This document shows positions 35,829 to 48,197 of a stretch of DNA of 64,000 bases, piece by piece. Both the position numbers and the translations under genes were made by a program. The stretch is taken from assembly GCF_030848805.1 (NCBI RefSeq), contig NC_092358.1:8844433-8908432 (forward strand), read 5' to 3'. The notes under the pieces were generated by a model. The model was not told where the DNA came from. It made no database searches and worked only from the letters and a program-made list of their open reading frames with translations. Within the stretch, counting starts at the first letter, position 1; the number at the start of each line of letters is the position of its first letter. The stretch comes from Temnothorax longispinosus. Taxonomy: Eukaryota; Arthropoda; Insecta; Hymenoptera; Formicidae.

Positions 35829-37310
35829 CCCATATAGCATGGAATATGCAAGAAATGTGCTATATAAACAATCTATAAATATTTTAATATTCCACGGGTC
35901 ACATTCAGAATATTCTGTAGAAGTTCTATAAATATTCCATGAAATTTTGTCCATTCGGAATATGCATAGAATATTCTACAAATGTCTAATAAATATAGTA
36001 CATTTAAAAAATGCATAGAATATTCTATAAATATTTTGACAAATATAGAATATTTGGAATATTTACGGAACATTTTGTTAATATTCTTAAACATTTATAG
36101 CATGTGCTATGAATATTCTGAAAAACTTTTCTAGAATTGTTATGAATATTTCAATAATAATCTGTGAACATTGCAATGAACATGAAATATTCAGAATATT
36201 AATAGAATATTTTTTATATATTAGTAGAATATTTTTAAAATAATCTATAAACATTTTAGGAAAAATATTGAAAACATTCTAATTATTCTAGGAATATTTA
36301 AAGAATATTTTGGAACATTATATAAATATTCTGGAAAGCATTAATAAAAACTTTTTAGAAATCCGAGACCCTTGCGAGCTAACGAAGGGGAAGCGTAACG
36401 AGACCGCGAGAGAGTCCCCAGGTAGGAAACGCCGATACTCAAGAAACGGGCCAAGACTGGCACGAGTGTCGGCTTGCCGACGTTTAATGCCCAAGCCTGG
36501 CCCAACTATTACCCGAATTTGGGTAGCCGAGGCTTGGCCAGCAAGTGCCGCCCAATATTGGGCTAAAGCTTAATAGCCAATCCTTATTCTTTATCATTAT
36601 TATTAGATTTACAATTTTCTTTTTAAAAAAATAATTAAAAATATATAATTTTATAAAAAAATTTCATAATGAGCCGGCACTGGTTTCTGACATTCACCCG
36701 ACATTGAGAAATATTATATCATATATCTAATTCAAATTTTATTACTCTTTTTAAACTGAATTTGTTTCTTAAGATGATTTTTGAAAAATTATATATTTGC
36801 GCTGGTTATGACATATGTAGACTATATATAACGCTTACATCAAATTAAAAAGTAGTCTACCACGTAAGGCAGTTGACTCACGATCCAGAGGTCCCGAGTT
36901 CGAATCCCACCAAGGTAAGTGTGTTTTTCAAATACGAGAAAATATTTATAATCATAGAAACAAATTTAGTTAAAAAATAGTAATAAAATTTCGAAATAAA
37001 TAATTTTTTTTATGTTGGGTGAATATTAAATGTATAGAGAATATGTGATATCCCATTTTTAATGTTCTTAAAATAATCTATAAATGTTCTATAAATATAT
37101 TTTGCATATATAAAAAAATTATGGATTATGCGGAAAAATTTATAAAACATTTGTAGATTATTCGAGAATATTTACAGAAATTTCTAAGGACATTCAAAGC
37201 GGGACATTACACGTTCTTTGCACATTTATAGATTATTCGATCATAGAAAATTCATGAATATTCTAAAGAATATTTATAGAACATTCATGGAATATTTCAT
37301 GCTGTATGGG
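35829..37310. mobile_element. 1.5-kb element with CCCATATAGCATGGAATAT ends
   Basis: Inverted ends CCCATATAGCATGGAATAT and the complement of CCCATACAGCATGAAATAT, flanked by TA. The empty site is in the OR-B spacer (28297, GAGCCATATAGCCCC). Most of it consists of degenerate AATATTCTATAAATATT words. The centre holds a GC-rich stretch (36360-36575) with GGCCAAG/TTGGGC words, and a tRNA-like piece (36855-36917). No transposase. Confidence 0.8.
36855..36917 (+). other. tRNA-like sequence, probably SINE-derived
   Basis: Has a tRNA-like run GTCTACCACGTAAGGCAGTT, an anticodon-arm-like GACTCACGATCCAGAG and a B box GAGTTCGAATCCCAC. It lacks a convincing seven-base acceptor stem and lies inside a mobile element, so it is not called as a functional tRNA gene. 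Confidence 0.5.
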
Positions 37311-37747
37311 TATAGCCCCGATCTCCCTTACTTGAGTATATATTTCCGATAATTACATATCGGAAATATATACTACTAAATATCATTAAAAATTAAATAA
37401 AGTATCAGTTGATTGCGCTACAAGAAGGGAACTAATAAAGAAAATTTTTTTTACATTTTATTTAATAACGGAGTTATTTAAAATTTTATTACATTTGCAA
37501 ACAGAAAACTTTTTTAATAACAATTAAATAAAATTTTAGTAACAAAGAATTTTTATTGTATTCAACTTTGTCAGATTACAATCTAGAATCATGATTTCTC
37601 ACACATCACGCTTCAGCACACATCACCTAAAGTGCGAGATTGGAATGATCTCAACATTTTTATTTTTTTTCACCTTTACCGTCCCGTCCCCATTCTCTCG
37701 CTTCCAAATTGAAACCAATTTTATTTTATCATTATTAATTTATAGTC

Positions 37748-38930
37748 TTAATTCTCCCTCATAGAATAGAGAACAGTAAAATAAGATATCGAAGTACTCA
37801 ACACCTGTAATAAAAATAAAAAATATCTTTTGCTTTATTCTGTAATAATAAGTTATATTGAAAATATAATAGACAATTAGAGACAATGGCCGCGTTCAGC
37901 AGACACAACTGTTGAGTTCGTCTTATCAACACTCTGCGTTGATTGGTTGGTTCTAAAAGTAAGAGCCAATCACATTCGACTGCGACTCAGCGGCTCGGTC
38001 TGCTGAACGCGACCAATATGTTTTGTTACGTCCGAACCTCAGAATTTTGTTTAGCTGGAAAGCGAAGGAATGGCTAGCTAAGGGTGATGGTATGGAAGGA
38101 TTCAATGCAGATACTAACGGTTGTTTCGCAGGTATACGCAGTGAGGCGCGTGCCTTGTGTCAATTGCACTTTTCAAAAGCTCCGGATATGGGTCAAGGTC
38201 CCGTAGGGACGCTAGGACGCCTTCCGTGAGCGGTGCGATCGTCGGTCCTGTTTTAGGTCAAGAAACTTAAACCTTTTAACCTAGGATCGGATCTTCGAGC
38301 ACAGAATCTAATTTGAAACTCGGTATTGGACTTGAATGCGACAATGTTCGTAAAACGGAAGAGAAGAAAAGAGAACCAGAGAGAAAAGCTGAAGTGGAGT
38401 GATTGAGTTCTGTGATGGTGCAGTTAATATAGGAAGTTCAAGGGGTGGATTTTGTTTTGAGATGTGTCAGGTTTCCGTTCCGAGGATTTTGGTAAGACGT
38501 TTCCACCCGGGATGTAGATTTGTGTTTTCAGAATTACTCACTGAGTGAGCTCGACGTGGGAGCATCACTATTGTATAATTTTGATTTCCGCCTACCTATC
38601 TATTAGCGAGCTAAATACAAATATCGACTACCCATTTTTACGACTTCCCATTGACGAGTCATGTGAGGCTCCTATACCATCTTATTTTTGGGGGTGCGAG
38701 CTATCGCTTCTTCCAGTTTTCTAATTATCGCCGATTTCTTTTTTATTAGAGTCGGCGACAACTCTTGATCCTCGGTTTATCTCGCGACCGTATTTTTGTT
38801 AACAAACAGTTTTATTAGGATTGCATATTTTTATTGACGGTTTAAAACTAAAAGAGATTTTCGTTAACAGTTACAGAATTTTCAGGCTCCGTTTTGCTTC
38901 CTCATAGAGGAAGCTTTGTTTTCGTAAAAA

Positions 38931-39001
<71 letters not shown>

Positions 39002-42000
39002 ACGCTTTTGTTGTCCGTTTTGCTCTAACTTCCGTAATTTTTGAGATATCGGGATGCATTTTTTTTTAATTGATAAAGTATCATGTATATAAGAAAGGTT
39101 GGGATTGAATTTGGCGATAATCGGTAAAGCGGTTTTTTTTTTATAAAATTTAGAATTTTTGTATAAATGTTTGTGGTTGCTCTAATTTCCGCAAATTTTG
39201 AGATATCGGTCTATTTCTAGTTTTATTATATTCTTCAGTTTTTTCTACCCCTATTTCATATTAAATTCTTGAAGATCTAGTTGATTAGACCCAGCTTTAT
39301 ACGCGATCAAAAGTCCATAATTTTTTTAGAAGTGCCTATAATAGCTCTGACTTCTGCAAATTTTAAGATATCGGGCTGTTTCTAATTTTATTATATTCTT
39401 CAGTTTCTTCTACCCCTATTTCATATATAATATTAAGATTTGATTGATTAGATCCAGCTTTATATACGCGATCAAAGGTCTATATGCGAAAGTTTATATA
39501 TGGACCATGTAGGACCAGGTTAAATTTAAAATGAAAAAGTGTGCAAATTAAAAACTTGCACATTGCTTCCTCATCATTACAGATCGCTACCATTGCTCCT
39601 ATTTTATTTCGGTCATAAAGCTTCCTCTATGAGGAAGCCAAACTAATAAATACTAATAATTATACATCAAATAAAATACGAGCTTCTTCATAAGAGGAGC
39701 TTCGTAAGCAAAATAAAATAAAAGCAATGGTAGCAATCTGTAATTATGAGGAAGCAATGTGCAAGTTTCTAATTTGCACACTTTTTACCTATCTAACAGT
39801 ATTACACGAGCAATTCTAGGACTGCTCGTTCAATATAATAAAATTTTGTATTGAACTTTTACTTGAAATTAAATGCCCTTTGGCGATCCGCGGATCAGAC
39901 AGAGTTGGTAAGAGCGTATATGCCTTGTCTGTTTGGATTTTATCATGGAAGTTTTCTCTCGATTTTATTATATTTTTTAGGTCTGAATCCTTAGTTAGCA
40001 TTTTGCATAAATATAATTATAATACATTATAATAATAAAACCGCATTTTTATATATAATTTATGTGATGTAAAGCGTGATTTTAAAACGAATACTTTAAA
40101 ATGACTGTTAATGTTATTATCGATTAAACAATATTTGCATGGATAATAAAAAAATTTACTATAAACTATAATATATGGTATATATTTCTTACCGCAGCGG
40201 CACTTTCCATGTTCGCCACAAATATTCCACCGATAATTATTTGAAAGGCCTTAATGCCCCTTTGTAGTAGAAACAATATTATTCTCTGTATATGTAACGG
40301 AGATACATACCACGGAACGTTGTATCTAAAATAATAACAAATTGATAATCATGACAAGATAAAAATATTTGAAAATAATGCATATATTTGTTTCACAAAT
40401 CATATCATACTTTTACTGCAATATTTTCTATAATTTTTTTATTACAAAACAAGTACTCTTATATGAAAAAATAATGGAAATATTTCTTACACTGTGACAA
40501 ATACGTATTCATTGTGATCCGTAATTTCCTGCGCAAAATAGTTGCCTAAGAACAAGTACGCATTGAAAGTTTTTATCATCAAAAGAGTAAAAAAAAGTTG
40601 CTCAATATTATCACTATGTGACGCAGCCTAAAAATTGTAATGCATTTGTTATGCATTTACTGTATCGACTGTTCTTACGCACGATCGAATCATATTGCTC
40701 TATATTGTTCATATTGTTTTATTTATATTGCACGATAAAATTTCAATAGATTATAATATGTCATCGAAAACAAAATATTGAATTACTGCAGATATAGTTT
40801 TAATGATAAGTTTTTATTTAGTAGTTATTGGTAATTTCTTTTACTTAGCCTATATAATTTGAAATTATTATATAGTATTTTAAAAATATACATATACATA
40901 TATTGCAGTTGTGGCTTAAGCTTATAAAAAACACTAGTACAATTATTTTCACAAATTGGCGCTTTTAATTTATACACTACAACAGAAAAATATTTCGCTA
41001 CTTCTTTTTATTTCCTTGACTTTTTCATAAAGTTTTAGTATTATGAAATATAAATTACCCGATAAAGACTAAGGCTAACACCAATTAGGCCGAACATTAT
41101 CATGAAGAAGTAGGGCCCCCCAAAGTTTGATATTAAAATGTCCGCGAACCTTTAAATATGAAAAGTTCATGTTATTATATTAGTATTAAATGCTCTTTAT
41201 CAAATATATACCAACTCCATAGCTTTACGATGAATATCCACGGCATAAGCTATCTCTTTGTAAACCTTGTTTTCACTCTTTAGGATATCTTTTTGTAAAA
41301 TGTTCATTGCCTGTTCGATACGATAACTGTAAATAATTTCATTCCTGTAATTAATTTTATTTTGTTTTGAGATAACAAACAAATATTGTTTACGATTATA
41401 TTCTAGCATTCATTTGCTCACCTGGCGATACTAAACATTCCGCAGATATGTTGAATATATGCAATGAGCATCGCCCCTGTTGCTATCATTAAGGCATTTC
41501 CTACGTAAGAAGCTGCTAGTGTATGCAGCGTAGTTAAGTAGAAATATTTTTCTCGATCAGTAAAGTACTCTGTCGCAACATACACTGAAGGATTTAGTCG
41601 AGACTCGTTCTTAGGCAGAACAATGTGTTGAATGTACGGCAAAATTTGTACAACAGCTAAGTTACATTTGTTCAATATGCCAAGCACTGAGAGAAGTTTT
41701 GTAAAATTAATCACACACATATAAATCAAACCTTTTAATTTTTTATTTTTCTCTGTTGAGGTTAGCGAAAATCTTGTTTTGTTTTGAAAAAAAATGTATT
41801 TGTGATTAATCTAATTTTGGAACAGAGAACTCGACTACCATTATCTTACGTATAAATACAGTTGTGTAACATTTTGCCTTGCTCCCGTATTTTTCTATGA
41901 TAGCGATTTCCTTCTCATCTCTTAGGTTGTTACATACATCTTGAAACTGTTCCAGCATACACCTTACCTGCCAATAATATTATATACCATTTTTTAAATA

Positions 42001-45000
42001 AAATTTTAAAACAATTGCAAACTTTTGTATTCTTGATTAGGACGGAATTATTTGTACACTGAGAAAAAAATTGGTTGTACAGACTAAATTTGTAGATCCA
42101 ATGGTATTCAACATTCATTAAGTTGAATAAGTAACATTTACTTCGCCAGTCAATAATTAACACAATTGAGAATTTAATCGATTATACTGGCAATGATTAT
42201 AATCGTGGTGACGATTATAATCGTCGTGACAAATCGTCACCGAGTTTCGACCAAGGATTCTGGTCATTCTAAAGTTGAATATACACCTTTGACTGAAAAT
42301 TGGTGTTTCCATCTTATTATTGTTTGTCATCTTAATACATGTTAATGCGATAAATATTACCACATGCCGCAGTGGTCGAATTGGTACGACACCCGTCACG
42401 GAATGAGGAAGGTTCCAGGTTCGAACCCTGGCTGAGGTAATATTTTTCGCAATAAATTTAATTATTTAATTAAGATACTTACATAAATATTATAAGCATC
42501 TAAAATTACATGTACTTTAGAATGACCAGAATCCTTGGTCGAAACTCGGTGACGATTTGTCACGACGATTATAATCGTTACCACGATTATAATCATTGCC
42601 AGTATAGTCAATTAAATTCTCAATTGTGTTAATTATTAAGTTGCACTAAAAATGTATAATTTATTTAACCATCAACATTTTTTAATAAAAAATTCAGCTA
42701 ATATTTAATTAAACCAACTGATGTTAGTTGAACGTATCGGACTAAATATTTCAGTTGCATGAAACATATTTTGCGTTTTTCAACAAATTATTTTTCTCAG
42801 TGTGTTACTTTTTCTATAAATACATCTTACATTATAACCAGTAATTGGCATAATTATGTTTTTAGAAATGATATCGGCGATTATTTTTAATTAATCAAAA
42901 ATAAAAAATTTGAATGTTTTTAATTTTAATTAACAAAAAATTGGTAATTACTAAAATACTAAGCTCTAAATGTAAAATACCTAATTATTAATTGATTACA
43001 ATAATGATACTTTGTACGAGAAATTAATAAATAATCATAAATATATTGCTCATGATTTAAAAAATTGGCAATTATATTAAATAGACTGTCGGTTTTTTAA
43101 GAAATTACTCGTTTAGAAAAAAATATCTCATTTTTTAAAAAATTAGTAGTTTTTAAAAAGTATATTTGTTCCTTAAACAATTAGTAATTGTTAAAAAATA
43201 TATTACTAATTTTTGAGGAAATTAACATTTATTGATTTGTAAAGTATCCGTTTTTAGGAATATATCAGTTGCAGAAGAAAGGAAACGATGAAGTTAACTA
43301 CTATACAATTTTTTCGTACTGAAAATTTACATTCAAATCCGCATTTCAATTTTTTATTTGCTGGAATTTTTTGTGCACAATTATTTTTTTAGTTGTCTGA
43401 ATTATAATGGTATCTTTAGAACAATTTTCCGCTTTATCATTAACGTCTGAAATAAGTGTAATCAAAAACTCTATGATGTCTCTTTCGTCAGTCATCTCAT
43501 GTTCATGCTTGTCTTTGCCAAAAGGACTTGTTTCAGAGTCAAGGATAATAAACAGAAATTATTTTTATTTAATTGTTAATTTTTTGAAAAATTAGAAAAT
43601 ATTTAATTACTAATTTTTTTGAAAATTAAACGTTATTTTTTAGAAAATTAGAAATTATTAAATTATTTATTTTTTGAAAAATTAGTTATAATTCTTGATT
43701 TATTATTAAATTTTCTAAAAATTAGAAAATAATGTTAAATTATTAACAATTTTTGTAGAAATAACCTTCTTTGAAATTATTTACATATTGCTTGGTAAAT
43801 AAAAATAAATTGAAAATTTTTTTTTCTTTCTTAGAACTTAATATTGTATTTTTGCTTATTAATGATTGCTTTGATATTAAAAAAATAAATAATGAATTTT
43901 TTTTTGCCGATTACTGATTATAACTATAATAAAAGTAGAGGGTTTTAAGGATGTATGTGTGACATCTCAAAGCATCACCAAAAATCTAAAAATTTCATAG
44001 ATTGTTCTATTATTACGTCTAATTGTAAGTATCTGTGTAAAATTTCAGCACAATTCTCTTACTGGTTAAAAAGTTATTGTAATTAAGGATGTATTGGAGG
44101 TATTTCAAATATATTCAGAAAGTGCTATAAATTGTTTCTAAATTAAATTAAAAGTACTCTGTAAAATTTTGAAGTTATTTAAGAGTTGTTTAAGTTTAAT
44201 GTTGATAAAATTAACATTATCCCTTATAGAGAATCGACATTTTTGCTGTAAATATAAATAATATATAAATAAACCATTAAGATATTTCTTAAACTTTTTT
44301 TATGTGTAAAACATACATCATTGATATTGTATTTAAAAAATGTTTATGCCACCAAAAAATTTTTGTAACTGTTTAAACAATACTAATTATTTAAATAACA
44401 AAAAATCATACTCAAACTGTTAACGGTAATCCCTTCTAACATATAAAAAATTTTGAGTTGTTTGACATACATGCAAAGTCTTCTTTTATTGAAAGTTTAA
44501 CTTTTAGCAAGGACTGTACGACACATACATCCTTAAATCATGAAGAACTAAAAAAAAATTAAGAATAGCGGGATTAATTCAGTCCTAATAGGGGAAAAAT
44601 ACGAAAATCCGACAGTTTTACATTCGAAGATTACATCACTAATGCATATATGATTGATAACGCTCTTACGATATCGGCGTTAAACCAAAACGAACTGTAT
44701 TCGATCACATTGCACATAAAGAAGCATGTAATAGAGAAAACCTTGATAATGTGTTCTATAGTACATTTTGACGTCAAGAATGTTGTAAACTGCAAGAAAT
44801 AATTTTTAATAATTGAATAGCCGGATTAAAAAACCAACAGTAGTTTGTCTGATTAGCAAACTGTTACACATTTCTCTATTCTCCGTTGTTCTGTGTAAGG
44901 TAAAGGTACTAATACTCGGACATGTACCTATATCCGGACACCTTTATTATTTATAAGTATAACGCGAATTAAAATCAAAGATAAAAGTATTTTTTTCTTG

Positions 45001-45482
45001 TAGTTTGAAACTTCAGTTATAATATCCAAACGTTTATTTCCATAAATTTATATATTTTTTTAAGATATCCAGACACAGGTACGTGTCCAGCTATTGGTAC
45101 ATTTACCTGCTCTTAAGTGTCCGGGTATTGGTACCTTTACCTTACTGTGTATAATAAATTAGTAAGAAAAGAAAGTAATTAATATTTGAGTATAATTGTA
45201 TCGCAATAATTTTATTTTAAAGAAATAAATTATTATACAATATATTTATATTTAAATTGAAATCTGATAGATGTAACTCTTTGTTATATAGTATTTGACA
45301 GCTTAATTTATAATAGCAAAATTAAAATCTTAGCGTACTTGGAATATAATAAAACTTATCAGAACCCCAAGAAGTAAAATGAACTGAAGTTTAACGATTG
45401 GCGATCGTTGGTAAGGCCACAAACCAACGCCAAGCAACAGAATTCGGTTTACTCTAAAATGTTGAGTTTCCAGACAGATCAT
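37748..45482 (-). CDS. OR-D: nine-exon odorant receptor, intact (391 aa)
   Basis: Odorant receptor (7tm_6), predicted Orco-dependent tuning subunit. Exons 1 to 9: 45339-45482, 44670-44789, 41850-41967, 41422-41686, 41216-41326, 41059-41149, 40491-40627, 40193-40325, 37748-37804. All exons are open with phases identical to OR-B and OR-C. Motifs: NRILLLGVGLWPYQRSP (exon 1), FTTFLTSKCTIEH (exon 2), LPKNESRLNPSVY and QHICGMFSIA (exon 4), ITDHNEYVFVTV (exon 7), SISYFTVLYSM (exon 9). It is the most diverged member of the A-D clade: the first 30 residues of exon 4 and all of exon 6 differ strongly. The exon 6 donor is GTAATT, weaker than in the paralogs. Intron 8 is stretched to about 2.4 kb by repeats. 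AATAAA lies 22 bp past the stop. Confidence 0.92.
37888..38014. mobile_element. 127-bp MITE with AAT duplication in OR-D intron 8
   Basis: Ends GGCCGCGTTCAGCAGAC and the complement of GGTCGCGTTCAGCAGAC, flanked by AAT (37885-37887 and 38015-38017). The paralogous segment at about 10745-10760 reads GAGACAATATGTTTTG without the insert. Confidence 0.9.
38020..38895. repeat. Two-copy dispersed segment, copy 2
   Basis: Counterpart of 10745-11660. Several indels compared with copy 1 break the reading frame seen there, so the segment looks non-coding or decayed. Confidence 0.5.
38896..39783. mobile_element. Hairpin-rich insert with (GT)n in OR-D intron 8
   Basis: Present here but absent from the paralogous segment at 11670. 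It starts with the palindrome GCTTCCTCATAGAGGAAGC, has a (GT)n tract (about 38932-38998), then phrases such as TTTTTCTACCCCTATTTCAT that also occur in the Helitron-like element at 3600-4900. It ends with an inverted pair (39536-39640 against 39685-39783, including TTGCACATTGCTTCCTCAT). Class unknown. Confidence 0.6.
42057..42802. mobile_element. Composite element with CACTGAGAAAAA ends in OR-D intron 2
   Basis: The outer ends are inverted CACTGAGAAAAA copies. Inside is an inverted pair with about 123-bp arms (42152-42274 and 42515-42639). Between those arms lies a tRNA-like segment. The other receptors lack it at this intron position. No transposase. Confidence 0.75.
42366..42439 (+). other. 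tRNA-like SINE head
   Basis: GCCGCAGTGGTCGAATTGGT resembles an A-box region and GGTTCGAACCCTGG is a good B box. The acceptor ends (GCCGCAG and TGAGGTA) do not pair well. The sequence after it (TAATATTTTTCGCAATAAA) matches the retroposon at 27470-27748. A tRNA-derived SINE remnant is likelier than a working tRNA gene. Confidence 0.55.
42803..43944. other. AT-rich part of OR-D intron 2
   Basis: AT-rich sequence full of short words such as AAAAATTAG and TTAAAAAATTA. A 62-codon plus-strand frame at 43407-43595 has no recognisable similarity and is not called. Nothing else is seen. Confidence 0.5.
43945..44536. mobile_element. 592-bp MITE-like element with TTAAGGATGTATGTGT ends
   Basis: Starts TTAAGGATGTATGTGT and ends with its complement. 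Absent from the OR-A, OR-B and OR-C introns (AGTAGAGTCC... then TCATGAAGAAC). AT-rich inside, no open frame of note. Confidence 0.75.
44896..45144. mobile_element. 249-bp MITE with CTGTG duplication in OR-D intron 1
   Basis: Ends TAAGGTAAAGGTACTAATAC and the complement of TAAGGTAAAGGTACCAATAC, with CTGTG on each side (44891-44895 and 45145-45149). The OR-A, B and C introns read CTCTGTATACTATG at this place with no insert. Confidence 0.85.
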
Positions 45483-45639
45483 CTCTTCATGAACACAGAA
45501 ATACATTTGACGGAAAAACATTGGATGGAAATCCATTTATTCTTCTTTTTTTCTCTTCATTAATCGTGACCTTTTTTTCTACTATCGCAAATTTTTTTTC
45601 GTAATCTTTCTTATTTGACATTAGTATGATGTAAAGCCA

Positions 45640-46200
45640 TAGAAAATACAACTAAAATATTAGACATTGGTAATTTAAGAAATTTCCTTCTGAAGAAGTT
45701 CATGAATAAACGATTGATTTCACACTAAATTCAATTTAACAGGTGTTCTTTTCTCACGGAGGAACGTTCGTAGGCGGACTTCTGTCGTACAGAAGTCGCG
45801 CAGTCGCAATCGCCACTCTTCGAGCACCACAGTTCCGCGTGCTTCATTCTGTAGTGAACGCTCATAAGGTATGTTCATCTAAGCAATATGAACCCTTTCG
45901 GTACGAAGTGATGCGAACGGCCCTTCAGTGGCCGAAGCGTCGATCCGCCGATATACCGATTCGGCCGAGAGAGCTAGGCACTCGACGTTCAACGTCTTCA
46001 ATTAATATATGTAATAAAACTCAATAACAAAAACAATTTAAAAAATTTATCAACAGAAGCATTTCAAGTTAACATTTCAAGTTGCTCGGCCGCAGTGAGC
46101 AGCATGTGAACAGTGACTATAGTGCTCGGCTGCAGTGATCTGTATAATGGACAGTGACTATAATCACTATCCGTACCGAAAGGGTCAAATATTGGCATGT
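45640..46200. other. Unclassified insert upstream of OR-D
   Basis: The spacer here departs from the OR-A to OR-C pattern, which resumes at about 46200 (TTTCAAATTAGTAAATTATG). The insert holds a GC-rich part (45740-46020) with TTCTGTCGTACAGAA and CCGAAGCGTCGATCCGCCG words and an AATAAA at about 46013. The 94-codon plus-strand frame (45743-46027) has no recognisable family. It may be a retroelement fragment. Confidence 0.45.
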
Positions 46201-46539
46201 TTCAAATTAGTAAATTATGTTAATGTTAGTATTTTTATAGTATCAGGTAATGTCATCGCAAAAATAATTTTGTTTTTTCCAGCAAATATAATTTTACTAT
46301 TGTATAATTATAATTATGTATTTTTAAACATGTCATATTTTTAAACAATTATTTTTAAACATCTATTCTTAATGCTTACTTTTTTAAAATTTCCTGACAT
46401 TTGCGCCATTTAATTGCTCCCAAAGAGGATTATATTTAGTTTTAAACCAATAATAATAAATTATTTGTTTTTGAATACGCTGGTTTTAATATATCAATAT
46501 GCACGTTACAATCAATAAAATAATAATATATATCGGAAA

Positions 46540-46760
46540 TAATTTTGAATAATTCTTTTATTATCGACATCTCTTTTCCATTAATTTGACAGTATTGAAG
46601 TCTACGTTCTCTCCGTTTAATATTCATACAATCATTGCAACATTGTCATTAATACTTTATATTTAATCTCTTTAGAGATTATACAGTGCTATATATAGAT
46701 CGACATGATTATTGATTCCTATAATAAATAAATGTGAAGTAGTAAGTAGTAAGATCTGCA
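46540..46760 (-). pseudogene. Relic of OR-E 3' end (exon 9 at 46709-46755)
   Basis: This stretch aligns with 48560-48760, the end of OR-E and its flank. The exon 9 counterpart keeps CTGCAG and CACATTTATTTATTATAGG, but is 47 nt against 54 and out of frame. It ends at a transposon insertion (46828). It shows that part of OR-E was duplicated and decayed. Confidence 0.75.
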
Positions 46761-46827
46761 GGGTTCAGGAGCTCATGAGAATTTTCTGTGTTTGTCTGTT
46801 AAAAAGAATCTTGGATTATGTTCTATA

Positions 46828-47641
46828 CAGGCTGTTCAATAACGTTAGTATTGAAATTTAAGAGCAAGTAGTACTCATGAAATAAAACTAAAAAGTCTTA
46901 ATAAGCAGTACTTCAAAACAATTTATTTCTGAGTTATGAAGCATTCGATGTATTTTCCATTTATTTCACGAGTATGCATTTTATAATGTATTTACTTACA
47001 TGCAACCGCTCGTACACTCATCCTTCACTTCTAAGGTCGACGAATAATCAGTATCGTCGACGTGACAGTTTTCAATTCTCTGTGTCAGTTTGTCCACGAA
47101 CGCTCGCGAATGGCCATCTATTATCATTGCACATTGATTACTTACCCTTGTATTGTTCAGCATTCAAACGAAATCTTCTGAAAAATAACTTATTTTTACA
47201 CAAATTCTGAAATGACTAACATCCATTTCATGTATGACAGATAATTGTTTTCAAGAAAAGTGGATAGGACATTGTGGTTCAGTTGAATGGTTATCTCGCT
47301 CGGAACATTTGAAGAGCATGATGTATGTACACCACATCAGTTGACACATTGGATGAACTGATACAGAAAATTGAAAACTCTTGTTAACAAATACAAATTA
47401 AATCTGGAATTTTTGAATGTGTTCGATCTTCAATGACAAAGCGTGTCAAATTATGTGTTGAAATGAACGGAGAGCACATCGAACATCTGCTGTAGATTAA
47501 ATTTATTTTTTATTTATTACAGCAGAAAATGCTTCATAACTCAAAAATAAATTTGGAGTAATGCTTATTAAGACTTTTTGGTTTATTTTTATCAGTACTA
47601 CATACTCCTAAAATTTGGTACCACCTTTTTTTAACACCCTG
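46828..47641 (+). mobile_element. 814-bp relic IS630/Tc1-mariner-type transposon
   Basis: Inverted ends CAGGSTGTT... of about 50 imperfect bases, with TA on each side. The plus strand near 47255 reads WIGHCGSVEW, a worn copy of the transposase block better kept at 18983-19054. It is the unsplit relative of the element that the 6.6-kb foldback interrupts. Confidence 0.7.
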
Positions 47642-47776
47642 TACATGATGTACGCTGCTAGTGCTGCAGTGTCGATGACATTATAGAAAAGCACCAGTGA
47701 CCTACGATTTATTTTGCAGCCCAAACATTGAAGCACGCGCCCAAAATTTCATTATAGTAAGAAAATCTTTTTTTTT

Positions 47777-48095
47777 ACAACACCTCCACGGAAAGTCCGA
47801 CTTTCCATGCCTGTAGAGCAGGGAGAAAGTGATCAATCGCACGCCAGAGCTTACTTTCCTCCCCAGGGAAAAAAATTGATACTTTCTGCTCCGTCAGACC
47901 CGTATGGCGTCCAATTGGCCACTTTTACTACGCTCTACAAGGATTTAAAAGTCGAACATTTCCGTAAAAGTGTTGTGAAAAATATCGTATGCACCACGGG
48001 TCGAAAGTTTTTTCAGACTCATATAATTGCCGCCCGAGCCGAGGCAAACTTCACACTCGTCTGAAAACGCAGCTTTCTCCCCTTAGCACAATATA
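47777..48095. repeat. Palindromic GC-rich repeat, copy 1
   Basis: Inverted arms TACAACACCTCCACGGAAAG and AACATTTCCGTAAAAGTGTT enclose a GC-rich core with phrases CATGCCTGTAGAG and TTTCCTCCCCAGGG. A tail rich in CCGAGCCGAGGC follows. A second copy is at 52925-53271. Frames within it (47807-48064) are not conserved between copies. Confidence 0.75.
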
Positions 48096-48197
48096 CTAAT
48101 ACTATACGAATACGCTATATAGAAATCGTTCTTGGACATGAAATACATCCCCTTGTATATGTAGGTTCTACTGGCCAAAGACGTGACTCAACTGCGG

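Noticed and set aside
38871..39059. Histidine-threonine repeat protein frame
   Set aside because: Translation of a (GT)n microsatellite.
42366..42439. Functional tRNA gene
   Set aside because: B box is good but acceptor ends do not pair and it sits in nested repeats; SINE head is likelier. The same applies to 36855-36917.
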